This document shows positions 36,701 through 44,130 of a DNA stretch of 64,000 nucleotides, one piece after another. The notes under the pieces are model-generated. The model did no database searches and was not told the DNA's origin. It was given only the letters and a program-made list of their open reading frames with translations. The DNA comes from JBEKCB01 sp052139675. GTDB lineage: Bacteria > Planctomycetota > Brocadiia > CAIUPP01. Made by a program: the position numbers and the translations under genes. Every line of letters begins with the position of its first letter. Within the stretch, counting starts at the first letter, position 1. The stretch covers positions 5,296 to 69,295 of the forward strand of contig JBKQWE010000083.1 in NCBI GenBank assembly GCA_052139675.1, written 5' to 3'.

Positions 36701-39521
36701 TAACTCAATATGGGGAACCAACCCGAACACAAGCCTCGGGGAAGCGGCCATCCTGGCGCAAGGCGGCCCCATCGCCTTCGCCGGTTTCAGTTCGGGCACG
36801 TACCAGACTTCCGTCCAATATGGCGTCGACACCGACGCGCAGTCGGTCATCCTGTACTCCGGGCCGACGGATGAGAATGAGGGATACGTGTTCCCCACGA
36901 TCACCAACGGCACGGCCGACCTGACGCCTTTCAGCGCGGATACGGATGCCGTGATCGGCAAGATCGAGGTGACCTCGTACATGGCTCAGCAGTATGGCCT
37001 CGTCACCAGCCCGGTCGTCGGCGACCTCTTCAACAATGCGCTGGCCCAGTACGTCACCACACACCTGGACGACTTCATGGTCAATGACCAGCGCGAGGCG
37101 ACCACCATTTTCGGCGCCACGCTCCTGGGCGATTCCGCCATCGCGCTGCCCGGCCGGGAACCGGTGACGGCGGGTGATTTCACCAGGCCGCAAGTCACCG
37201 ATACCAGCCTCCGCGCCGCCACCGTGGTCACCGGCTACAGCCCCCAGAGTCAGTACAACAGCCAGAACATGCCCGTCAACGTCATCCCGCATTACACGCC
37301 GGGCAACAACACCGGCGCGGTCGTCACTCTGCAAATCCAGACGAGCGCGCCGTTCGTCCGCGTGCGCGTGTTCACCCCGTTCAATCAGAACACTTCCTAT
37401 GTGCCCGGCGAGTGGGTGGGCGGGCTCAACGACATGACCGCCATCGCGGCCGTCCCGGCTACGGCGGGGACGTCCGTCGCCACCAACGAGTTGATCTGCG
37501 AGACTGCGGCGGGCGCCGCTACAGTCACGTTCAACGCCCTGACGCCGTCGGTCTATTTCGTCGTCGTCCAGGCCCAGAGCCCCGCCTGGACCGGCGCGGT
37601 CCAGACGGACCCATACCGCTGGCTGCAGGAACGTTGGTTCTACTGCCAGGCGGTCAACGAGTTCGTCCGTGAAACCGTTGACTCGACGACCGGGAAAAAG
37701 ATCAACTTGCTCGTGGTGGACATGGATCAGCATGACCGCTACTATCTGAACGGCTCCATCTTCACCCAGCACCAGCTCAACAGCACTCAACACGTCCTGC
37801 CTCCCGCTCCGCCGAATATTATCAACGGCGCCCCGGCCGCTCCCTGGGACAACATGAGCGACACCTTTTACGTGGACCCGACCCAGGCCGACGGGACCGG
37901 CATCAACTCAGGCACCCCGCCCGAGGACGTCAGCGACTCGCCCGCGCTGCCCTATCTGAACTCCCTCACGAGCAACGCGTATGAATACCAGTTCTGGTGC
38001 GGCAACGTGTACCACACCCTGGCCACCAACGGCCCCAGCATCCTCAGCAGCCAGCGGTATTACGGCGAGATCACACCCCAGGCGCTGCAGTCGTTCCAGG
38101 CCACCGGCGGCGTGGTGCTCTGGTTCACGGGGGACTGGAACCAGGACTTCCCGGCCCCGGGCTACCTCTTCCAGTTCGAGGCGCTCATGCCCCCCGAGAC
38201 AGGCTACCTGACGAGCTACCTCGCCAATGGCGGAAAACTGTGGATGGACAGCCAGGACTTGACTACTGAGAGCGACGCCGCCGTGGATGTTATCGGCACT
38301 TTCAGCGCAGAGCCCGAGCTGAGGGTCTCCACCCCCTGGCCCTTCGCACTGACTTTCCTTTCGAAGTATCTCGGTGCGACCCCGATGACGCTCTATACCC
38401 AGTACACAAACGTGAAAGGCGACGAACTCGACACCATGAGCGGCGGCGCGAGCAAGGGGTTCACCTTGGATCCCCAGCCGATCAATGATGTCAACGACGC
38501 CGGCGGCGACGGGAGAAACAGCCTCGTTTGGGGATCCGAGGTGGATCCCCTTAACATCACCGAGATCGCTGCCACCGTCTTCAAGTGGAACACCTCTTCC
38601 GGTACCGGCGTTACGACCGGCAGCCAATCTTCCGCTACGCAGAATATCCTCTTCACGGGCGCCACGGCGCCCCTCATACTGGGCGGTCAGACGATCTTCT
38701 TCACGTGGCCCTTCGAGTCCGTCAGCCACCTCGGCGACATCACCGACGATACGACCGGCCGGGCCTACATCCTGAAGGCGGCGATTGACTGGCTGGCCGC
38801 CGTGCCCGCGCCGTTGCCGGGCCCGGTCTCCAATATGCTTCCGGCCAACGGCTCGACGACGACGACCTTGCTGCCGGTGCTCTCATGGACCGCCGGCCTT
38901 GACGCGACTTCGTATATTCTCGAATACGGCGCCGGCGCCACGCTGCCTGTTTCGCCGATTACGGTCCTGCTCGCCGGGACTTCATATACGATACCGGCGG
39001 CCCTCGTGGCGGGAACGACGTACACCTGGACTGTGATCAGCGTCAACGCCAACGGCCAGACCCCGGGACCCGTTCAGACGTTCATCGCGCACGCCGCAAC
39101 CGGAGGCGGCGGCACCACAGGCCGCGGCACCGGCACCACAGGCACAGGTACAGGCACAGGCACAGGTACAGGCACGGCCACCGGCGGTGGCGGCGGCGGT
39201 GGCGGCGGCGGCTGCTTCATCGCAACCGCAGGGTATGAATCCCCGGAACGCCGCCTCGACGGCATCGTTGAAACGAACTGCACCGGCTCGTATGTCATCT
39301 CCCCGGAGCATTTGCGGCAGTTGAACGACATCCGGGCTCTGCGCGACAACATGCTCCTGCACTTCCCGGCCGGGCGCGCCTTCTCGGCCTGGTATTACGC
39401 GATCGGCCCTTACGGCGCCGAGGCGATCCGCGATAACGAACCGGCGAAGGCCGCCGTTCGCGCCCTGGTGCTCAACCCGCTCGCCGAGCTCTCGCGTGAG
39501 TGCGAGCAAACGCAGAAGTAG
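33783..39521 (+). CDS. Giant exported protein: degenerate C25-like domain, FN3, Gly-Thr linker and CFI-box C-terminus
   Basis: A 1912-residue protein with a signal peptide (LILAAVVFSAAAILGARDGW). FN3-like sandwiches fill the first 430 residues, one interrupted by a Thr-rich insertion (about 300-400). Residues about 500-1120 look like a C25 (gingipain) fold: LQYIVLLGDAQRVAPSF near 629, WLPTDFFYTT, FQVSRLPVRAAP, and FGATLLGDSAIALPG near 1113. Where C25 enzymes have the GHG histidine this has LLARGATNYGG (near 873), and the catalytic cysteine block reads PVILTTDFF (near 926), so it is probably not a protease. An FN3 unit (about 1679-1770) leads to a Gly-Thr linker and GGGCFIATAGYESPERR, the CFI-box-CTERM signature. 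gspC follows in the same direction, suggesting T2SS export. Confidence 0.75.
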   Translation: MQQHFFGRPRLILAAVVFSAAAILGARDGWTQPAKAGYPNPTPSTNGNGDLMGNVKRIRAVPGPQLNVTGTRVLSFDDLINGGGTTYAVYLWQDGDPVPGAPVANFTKGVDSEPFSYTATLTVNDGPNIAGNAAPYNVHRFWNWRVDVSNGSGTTTGDVWQFRVPLEAPTNNSTDVSVYCKFEWEASADYTSGVATEGIYILDPNNPNPLAQGWYSGTTTTSPNPNLTHKIVNLFPLAPPPWGTYPIYREFWIHDASYLFEGYPRLQPSTVYQWRIWYTSTTGIPLSNATIQLDLLESIPAGQTATFTITDPAGNAGKGLAAPITLTGEIDVDPNGDAFYNAVSADIAAQAPAGSNISLITVTNTTVAGSGSPVVTLTWPVSGTAGNNVTVTIDPASATYLATTPAPIPPATAANFTSGVTSKGFYGPIYSFTTVSEASVDAVDADAGENYDAAVQNLIVFWQHPQGRLARDPEENVATFAPLASQLQAIHQNDLQPTVKTLIFGTEQMAASYGGLDTGGVQAAPLNNIQQVYVPDITQWPGWYTWGGATAVKGAYDTGQYNKRVGAGYPLIFPVFPLFYSSADVQPYPWATQDRYHEWVAKGIRTWLQDAANTTTFGAINDHAWLPNLQYIVLLGDAQRVAPSFYYYYDPFYPDVNNRWLPTDFFYTTQNGTGAASTTTPTGVVSTTVGTSNSGGFQVSRLPVRAAPYITIDQSGNTFPPTPVPSPFGPPYYDPLPFLSKIRDYCDILNSSPTDAAKKAAFANWFHQVAMIDGATEYYKWFQFFPGLAQYLLGMQVQDNSLSPKRDAFSGLIVREFDLNGLDTDVESYTTTGGEALTLSNILGRMSIDNGYDVNPWNSATADSDVPGFVYLLARGATNYGGKDADSQTGINGQTLGGGVLDLTPSYVNLTWVMAQQDATLNGAPAPVILTTDFFPAYIPSGIPSPNPANFPTPTTKARPVVVSPANVATRYDNSIWGTNPNTSLGEAAILAQGGPIAFAGFSSGTYQTSVQYGVDTDAQSVILYSGPTDENEGYVFPTITNGTADLTPFSADTDAVIGKIEVTSYMAQQYGLVTSPVVGDLFNNALAQYVTTHLDDFMVNDQREATTIFGATLLGDSAIALPGREPVTAGDFTRPQVTDTSLRAATVVTGYSPQSQYNSQNMPVNVIPHYTPGNNTGAVVTLQIQTSAPFVRVRVFTPFNQNTSYVPGEWVGGLNDMTAIAAVPATAGTSVATNELICETAAGAATVTFNALTPSVYFVVVQAQSPAWTGAVQTDPYRWLQERWFYCQAVNEFVRETVDSTTGKKINLLVVDMDQHDRYYLNGSIFTQHQLNSTQHVLPPAPPNIINGAPAAPWDNMSDTFYVDPTQADGTGINSGTPPEDVSDSPALPYLNSLTSNAYEYQFWCGNVYHTLATNGPSILSSQRYYGEITPQALQSFQATGGVVLWFTGDWNQDFPAPGYLFQFEALMPPETGYLTSYLANGGKLWMDSQDLTTESDAAVDVIGTFSAEPELRVSTPWPFALTFLSKYLGATPMTLYTQYTNVKGDELDTMSGGASKGFTLDPQPINDVNDAGGDGRNSLVWGSEVDPLNITEIAATVFKWNTSSGTGVTTGSQSSATQNILFTGATAPLILGGQTIFFTWPFESVSHLGDITDDTTGRAYILKAAIDWLAAVPAPLPGPVSNMLPANGSTTTTLLPVLSWTAGLDATSYILEYGAGATLPVSPITVLLAGTSYTIPAALVAGTTYTWTVISVNANGQTPGPVQTFIAHAATGGGGTTGRGTGTTGTGTGTGTGTGTATGGGGGGGGGGCFIATAGYESPERRLDGIVETNCTGSYVISPEHLRQLNDIRALRDNMLLHFPAGRAFSAWYYAIGPYGAEAIRDNEPAKAAVRALVLNPLAELSRECEQTQK
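39121..39211 (+). repeat. Hexamer repeat coding a Gly-Thr linker, followed by a GGC/GGT run
   Basis: In-frame GGCACA / GGTACA units code for alternating Gly-Thr (about 39125-39177), then GGCGGTGGCGGC-type codons give about ten glycines. Hexamer slippage would change linker length without shifting frame. Confidence 0.8.
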
Positions 39522-39553
39522 TGATCCACCGGCCCGGAAGGCCGGCAGAGGTA

Positions 39554-40543
39554 ATGCCGATGATCGTCTCACGCCGCAAGCGCGCGGACCGGTTCAGCAG
39601 CGCGGCTCTCGTGTGCCTGACCGCCGGTCTGTGCGGCACATCGTGGTTTACTCTGAAGCCGCCGGCCCCCGTGGAGCTTTCCCGGGCGCCGGCGGCCCCT
39701 CCGTCCGTCAGCGCGCCCGGTCCGATGGCGCCGGCTGCCGATAACCTTTCGATTCTCTGGCAGGGCGCGACTGACGTGTCTGCGGCGTCCGGTGGCCCGT
39801 CGTCCCCGGCGGCTGGACTCCCCGCGTTGGCCGGTGACGCGCCTCCCTTTACGATCCGAGGGACGATCGCCTCCTCGTCCGGTTCCTTCTCGTTCGCGTT
39901 CATCCAGACGGCGAGCAGCGCCTTGATGATTCGCCAGGGCGAAGTCGCGGAGGGCTGGAAACTGACGGGCGTCACGGAGAATGCCGCGACCTTCGCCAGG
40001 GAAGATCGGACGATCACGCTGAGCATGGCCAAACCAGAGTATAACGCGGCAGGCGGGAGCGCGCCGGCAAGCGCCGGTTCGGCTCCCTCGCCGGCGTCCC
40101 GATTCCCTCAGCCGGCCCCGGTCGCGGCCGCGCCCGTGCAGTTGCCGCCGAGCCCGCAGCCGGCGGGCGGCCCCAGCACCGCAGCGGCTTCGACCTCCGT
40201 CGGCTCGGCCACGGCCAAGACGATCGAAGTCGTCGTGCCTCACAGCGTCGTGGACACACTCCGGGCAAATCCCCTGGCCGCAATGCAGGGCCTCAGTATC
40301 GAGCCCTACATGGTCAACGGGCAGATGCAGGGCTACAACGTACCGAACGTGTCGTCGGACTCGGTCGCGGCACCGTACCTTTCCTCGGGCGACCGCATCC
40401 TGGCCGTAAACGGCGCCCCCATCAACTCCGCCGGCGCCGCGATGAACATCTACCAGCAGTTGAGCGCCAGCGGCGCCTCTTCCGTCACCGTCACCATGGA
40501 GCGCGGCGGACAGCGGTTGAACGTCGTTTACACCATCAAGTAG
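39554..40543 (+). CDS. gspC: Type II secretion system protein GspC
   Basis: About 329 residues. An N-terminal cytoplasmic tip and one membrane helix (FSSAALVCLTAGLCGTSWF) lead to a periplasmic HR-like domain (FTIRGTIASSSGSFSFAFIQ, LMIRQGEVAEGWKLTGVTEN), a Pro-Ala linker and a C-terminal PDZ domain (YNVPNVSSDSVAAPYLSSGD, RILAVNGAPINSAGAAMNIY). GspC links the inner-membrane platform to the GspD secretin and helps choose substrates. I chose ATG 39554 with AGAGG five bases upstream. It is separated from the rest of the T2SS, which runs on the opposite strand, and follows the giant exported protein by 32 bases in the same direction. Confidence 0.85.
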   Translation: MPMIVSRRKRADRFSSAALVCLTAGLCGTSWFTLKPPAPVELSRAPAAPPSVSAPGPMAPAADNLSILWQGATDVSAASGGPSSPAAGLPALAGDAPPFTIRGTIASSSGSFSFAFIQTASSALMIRQGEVAEGWKLTGVTENAATFAREDRTITLSMAKPEYNAAGGSAPASAGSAPSPASRFPQPAPVAAAPVQLPPSPQPAGGPSTAAASTSVGSATAKTIEVVVPHSVVDTLRANPLAAMQGLSIEPYMVNGQMQGYNVPNVSSDSVAAPYLSSGDRILAVNGAPINSAGAAMNIYQQLSASGASSVTVTMERGGQRLNVVYTIK

Positions 40544-40546
40544 GCT

Positions 40547-41221
40547 TCAGGGCTTGGGCGGGTGGGCGTAGTCCGGCGGATTGGCGTCCGCCGTGGCCAG
40601 CGGCGCGAAAACCATCTCGATCACCGACTGCCGGTTCTCCCCTTCGAACGATATCTCCAGCTTGACCGCGGCCGGCGGCATGTCGCGTTTCCAACTGCCG
40701 ATCCACCGCGCGCCGTCGTAGAAATTCAATTGCCAGAACGTGATCCCCGCCGCAAGCCGTTCGAGCGGGCGGTCCTGCGGCGGCTTCCCCGGCGCGTACT
40801 CCGTCTCTCTCCTCAGCAGCACCAGCTTCTCCGCCGCGTCGCCGTCCGTCCTCAGCACGTAGCTGACGTCGGTAATCTCCGCGTCGCCTGCCGACGCGGC
40901 CGGCGAAAGGCGGGCGGTCGTCAGGAACTCCAGGCAGGGCTCCTCGGATATTTCCGACGGCGCCGTCGGCACGCCGGTGAATGCGAGGACATGCTTCGCA
41001 TCGGGCAGGACGGCTGCGGTCAGGTCGTGCCGGAGGATGCGTTCGAGGCCCGCCTCGATGCGGCGCTGGTGCGCGGACTGGCCGGCCTCCGTCATGGCGC
41101 GCGCCGTCAGCGTCAGCGTCCCCATCAGCGTGGCCATCAGCATGGCCGCGATCGCCAGGGCGCAGATCACCTCGATCAAGGTCAAGCCGGGCGCGCGGGG
41201 CTTAAAGGCGGCGGCTCTCAT
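40547..41221 (-). CDS. gspJ: Type II secretion minor pseudopilin GspJ
   Basis: A 224-residue pseudopilin. The prepilin leader ends at PG before LTLIEVICALAIAAMLMATL, so prepilin peptidase can cleave after Gly. The body has the long helix and beta region of GspJ (RIEAGLERILRHDL, GITFWQLNFYDGARW). Minor pseudopilins J, I and K cap the pseudopilus. It is the last gene of the minus-strand set, and the only one separated from its neighbour by a structured gap (two hairpins at 41240-41378). Confidence 0.87.
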   Translation of the reverse strand: MRAAAFKPRAPGLTLIEVICALAIAAMLMATLMGTLTLTARAMTEAGQSAHQRRIEAGLERILRHDLTAAVLPDAKHVLAFTGVPTAPSEISEEPCLEFLTTARLSPAASAGDAEITDVSYVLRTDGDAAEKLVLLRRETEYAPGKPPQDRPLERLAAGITFWQLNFYDGARWIGSWKRDMPPAAVKLEISFEGENRQSVIEMVFAPLATADANPPDYAHPPKP

Positions 41222-41239
41222 GGCCTTGTTATTCCCCTA

Positions 41240-41285
41240 GTGTTTAGTTGCGTAAATTGGCGTACCAATTTACGCAACTAAACAC
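41240..41285. repeat. Perfect 21-bp hairpin, four-base loop (hairpin 1)
   Basis: Left arm 41240-41260 (contains TTTAGTTGCGTAAATTGG), loop CGTA, right arm 41265-41285. The arms match perfectly. It lies in the gap between gspI and gspJ and is related in sequence to hairpin 2. Confidence 0.92.
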
Positions 41286-41335
41286 GGTCCAACGGAACGC
41301 ATAACCCAATACAACGACGCGGCTTATCGCGGTCA

Positions 41336-41378
41336 TGCTTACTTGCGGAAATAGGACGCCTATTTCCGCAAGTAAGCA
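41336..41378. repeat. Perfect 20-bp hairpin, three-base loop (hairpin 2), overlapping the 3' end of gspI
   Basis: Left arm 41336-41355 (contains CTTACTTGCGGAAATAGG), loop ACG, right arm 41359-41378. It differs from hairpin 1 at several arm positions that change together on both strands, keeping both stems perfect. The gspI stop and its last codons are inside the right arm. Confidence 0.92.
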
Positions 41379-41845
41379 CTCGTCGGAGCCACCTTGGGAG
41401 GCAGCCAGAGTATCGCCGAGGCCACGCATTGCTCGTCGGGCTGTTCGACAGCCTGCGGGGACACGGAATCTCCGGTCGCGTTGTCGAAGGACACGGCTGC
41501 GGGCCGCACGGTGACCTCGTACGCCGTCAGGGCCGCCGCCGTGGCGTCCTCCGATATCGCGGAGGCCGTGATCCGCCACTCGTACGTCCCCGAAGGCGTC
41601 ACGAACACGCCGCCCCCTTCGCCCGCGAACCCGGCCCGGAGCCCGGCGACCTGGGCCGCGCACAGGCGTGTGCAGGCCAGGATCTGGTCGGCCTGGGTGT
41701 GCGCCTCCAGCGCGTTATTACGCGCGACCAGGATCCCCACGATCACGCCGCCCAGGATGGCCACCGAGGCTGCGACTTCCACCAGCGTGAACGCACCCGG
41801 CCTGCGCAGGGCGCGCCCGGGCGCTGCGTTGGCTCTACTCCTCAT
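41360..41845 (-). CDS. gspI: Type II secretion minor pseudopilin GspI
   Basis: A 161-residue pseudopilin with the leader ending at PGA before FTLVEVAASVAILGGVIVGI; cleavage would be after Ala or Gly. The start overlaps the end of gspH by eleven bases. The last residues (SAYLRK) and the stop come from hairpin 2, so the native C-terminus may have been replaced. GspI is a minor pseudopilin that nucleates the tip with J and K. Confidence 0.85.
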   Translation of the reverse strand: MRSRANAAPGRALRRPGAFTLVEVAASVAILGGVIVGILVARNNALEAHTQADQILACTRLCAAQVAGLRAGFAGEGGGVFVTPSGTYEWRITASAISEDATAAALTAYEVTVRPAAVSFDNATGDSVSPQAVEQPDEQCVASAILWLPPKVAPTSAYLRK

Positions 41846-42377
41846 CGCCGGTCTTCTCCACGTAAGTCATCTCGCCCGTCAGGCGGTCGAACGACAGCAC
41901 GACCTCTTCGCCCGTGTGCCCGGTCAGCGTCACCACGTGAGGGTCGAGCGTGCCGTCCGGCGCGGCGGTGACCTCCGCCACGTCGCGCACGACCTCCGTT
42001 CCATCCGCGAACCGCACCGAGACGAATTCCACTCCCCGCGGAAGACGGTGATAGGCGAAAGTCTCAGACCCCATCTGCACCCACCAGGAGTTCTCCGCCA
42101 CATCGTAGAGCACCTTGGTCGGCCGGTTCCGCGAAGCGGCGGCGCTGAGGGCCCACTGCGCGACGCTCTCGACCTCGTGCGCCGCTCCGCGCAGCCGCCA
42201 GCGGACGCTGATGCCGTCAACGGCCAGGCGGCTTACGGCGAGCGCCACCGCGAGGATGGCCAGCGCCGCCATCATTTCGATCAGCGTGAGCGCCGGCGCG
42301 CCCGCGCGGCGGGGCGTCCCCGGCCGGATCACCGCCCATCCGTTGCGAGCGGCCAAACTATGGTTGCTGGACGCCAC
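41835..42377 (-). CDS. gspH: Type II secretion minor pseudopilin GspH
   Basis: A 180-residue pseudopilin. After a basic leader it has ALTLIEMMAALAILAVALAV, the usual methylated helix start with Ala at -1. The C-terminal half has the GspH beta fold (KVLYDVAENSWWVQMGSETF, VVLSFDRLTGEMTYVEK). GspH is the shaft-tip minor pseudopilin. It begins three bases after gspG. Confidence 0.82.
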   Translation of the reverse strand: MASSNHSLAARNGWAVIRPGTPRRAGAPALTLIEMMAALAILAVALAVSRLAVDGISVRWRLRGAAHEVESVAQWALSAAASRNRPTKVLYDVAENSWWVQMGSETFAYHRLPRGVEFVSVRFADGTEVVRDVAEVTAAPDGTLDPHVVTLTGHTGEEVVLSFDRLTGEMTYVEKTGDEE

Positions 42378-42380
42378 CGG

Positions 42381-42860
42381 TCACTGGTCCTTCCTGGCCC
42401 CGCCGAGTTCCCAACTGTTGATGTCCGCGTCGTATCCTTCGCCGCCCTCCACGCCGTCGCGGCCGTAGCAGATGATGTCGAACCGCGCGTGCGTGCCGGG
42501 ACACTGGTAGAAGTATTCGTGTCCCCAGGGATCGAGCGGGATGGATTCGCTGTCCAGGTACTTGCGCTGGCCCCACTTGTCGGCGGAAGGGCCGCTCGTC
42601 GGCTTCTGCACCAGCGCCTGCAGCCCCTGTTGAGTGGTCGGATAGAAACCGTTGTCCAGGTAGAACAGGTCCAGCGCGCCCATAAACTGCGCAATCTGCG
42701 ACCGGGCCGTGTTTACGCGCGCGTCCTCCAGCCTGTCCAGCACCACCTTCCCCACGACCGTCGCGAGCATCCCGAGGATAATCACGACGACCATGACCTC
42801 CAGCAGCGTCATACCGGCCGCGACGCGCCGCGCGAAGCCCGCGTGGAATCTCATCTTCAT
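42381..42860 (-). CDS. gspG: Type II secretion major pseudopilin GspG
   Basis: A 159-residue pseudopilin with the leader ending at AAG before MTLLEVMVVVIILGMLATVV. It has the calcium-binding GspG C-terminal loop (SIPLDPWGHEYFYQCPG, SWELGG). It is the main subunit of the pseudopilus. YPTTQQGLQALVQKPTSGP is the diagnostic GspG stretch. Confidence 0.93.
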   Translation of the reverse strand: MKMRFHAGFARRVAAGMTLLEVMVVVIILGMLATVVGKVVLDRLEDARVNTARSQIAQFMGALDLFYLDNGFYPTTQQGLQALVQKPTSGPSADKWGQRKYLDSESIPLDPWGHEYFYQCPGTHARFDIICYGRDGVEGGEGYDADINSWELGGARKDQ

Positions 42861-42867
42861 CTCCCGT

Positions 42868-44076
42868 CTAAATATGGCTCAACTCGAGGATCGTCACCAT
42901 CAGCGAGGTGGCGATGAACCCGACCACTCCGGCCATCAGCAGCACCAGCACCGGCTCCAGCGCAGCCAGCAGGCGTTTTGACGTCACGTCCACCTCCTGC
43001 TCATAAGCCTCCGACACGTGCTCGAGCACGTCCGCCAGGCTGCCGCTGCGCTCGCCCACGGCCACCATGTAGCCGACCATCGGCGGGAAGAGGGCGCTCG
43101 CCTGCATCCGGGCGGAGATCTCCTTTCCCTCGATCACGTCCCGGCGGACCCGGGCGATCTCCTCGGCGAACGCGGCATTCGGCACGACGCCCTCGAGAAC
43201 CTCGAGCGCTTCCAGCGCGGGCACGCCCGTGCGCAGCAGGGTGGAGAACGTCATGGCGAACCGCGCCACCAGGCTTTTGAGCCACAGCTTGCCGAGGATC
43301 GGCATTCGGAGCATCCAGGCATCCATGGCCCCGCGCCGGCGCTCGGACCGCCGCCACCAGGCCACCGCGCCGACCGCCGCGCCCGCCGCCGGCACGACCA
43401 TCCACGCGAAGGCGCGCACCAGGTCTCCCAGGCGGAACAGAATCTGCGTCGTGAGCGGCAGCGGCCGGTGGTGCTGCTGCAACAGCGGCTTGATCACGGG
43501 CACCACGTAGCCCGAAAGGAAGACCATCAGTCCGAACACCATGACCAGGAGGATGGCCGGATAGATCAGCGCGGTCGTCACGCGCGACTGCATCTGCCGG
43601 CGCCGCTCAAGAAACTCCGCCAGCCGCATGAAGACCGTATCCATCGAGCCGCTCTTCTCGCCGGAGGCCACCATGCCCACATAGGAGCGGTCGAAGAATT
43701 GCGGATAGCCGGCCATGGACTCAGCGAGGGAACGCCCCGCGTTGACGGCCTCGGCCACCTCGCGCAGGGCTTGCGAAAGGCCGCGATGCTCACACTGGGA
43801 AGCCAGCACGCCCAGCGCGCTGACCGCGGGCACGCCCGAGGAGAGCAGGATGGCGAGCTGGCGCGTGAAGACCGTCACGTGCTGCACAACCCGCGACCGC
43901 GGGCCGGGCAGGCGGTCCACCAGGCGGACCGCCATGCGTTCGGCGCGCTCGACCCGTTCCGGGAAGAGGCGCATCTCGCGCAGCCGCGCCCGCGCGTCCT
44001 CGGCGCTGTCGGCCACCAGCGTGCCGGCCACCGTCGCGCCCGCCTCGTCAACCGCCTTGTACCGAAAGCTAGCCAT
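42868..44076 (-). CDS. gspF: Type II secretion inner-membrane platform protein GspF
   Basis: A 402-residue polytopic protein. It starts with MASFRYKAVDEAGATVAGTL and carries two copies of the T2SS_F domain: FTRQLAILLSSGVPAVSALG and FAMTFSTLLRTGVPALEALE. Three helices include LIYPAILLVMVFGLMVFLSG and the C-terminal PVLVLLMAGVVGFIATSLMV. GspF couples the GspE motor to the pseudopilus. Confidence 0.95.
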   Translation of the reverse strand: MASFRYKAVDEAGATVAGTLVADSAEDARARLREMRLFPERVERAERMAVRLVDRLPGPRSRVVQHVTVFTRQLAILLSSGVPAVSALGVLASQCEHRGLSQALREVAEAVNAGRSLAESMAGYPQFFDRSYVGMVASGEKSGSMDTVFMRLAEFLERRRQMQSRVTTALIYPAILLVMVFGLMVFLSGYVVPVIKPLLQQHHRPLPLTTQILFRLGDLVRAFAWMVVPAAGAAVGAVAWWRRSERRRGAMDAWMLRMPILGKLWLKSLVARFAMTFSTLLRTGVPALEALEVLEGVVPNAAFAEEIARVRRDVIEGKEISARMQASALFPPMVGYMVAVGERSGSLADVLEHVSEAYEQEVDVTSKRLLAALEPVLVLLMAGVVGFIATSLMVTILELSHI

Positions 44077-44130
44077 CGCCGAATCCGGCCTAAACCGCCG
44101 GCACAGGCGCCCTCGCCTGTGCGGAAATGC

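Noticed and set aside
41244..41663. A 139-codon frame between gspI and gspJ
   Set aside because: It is the +1 shadow of gspI that continues through both hairpins; its Arg/Gly-rich start is not pilin-like.
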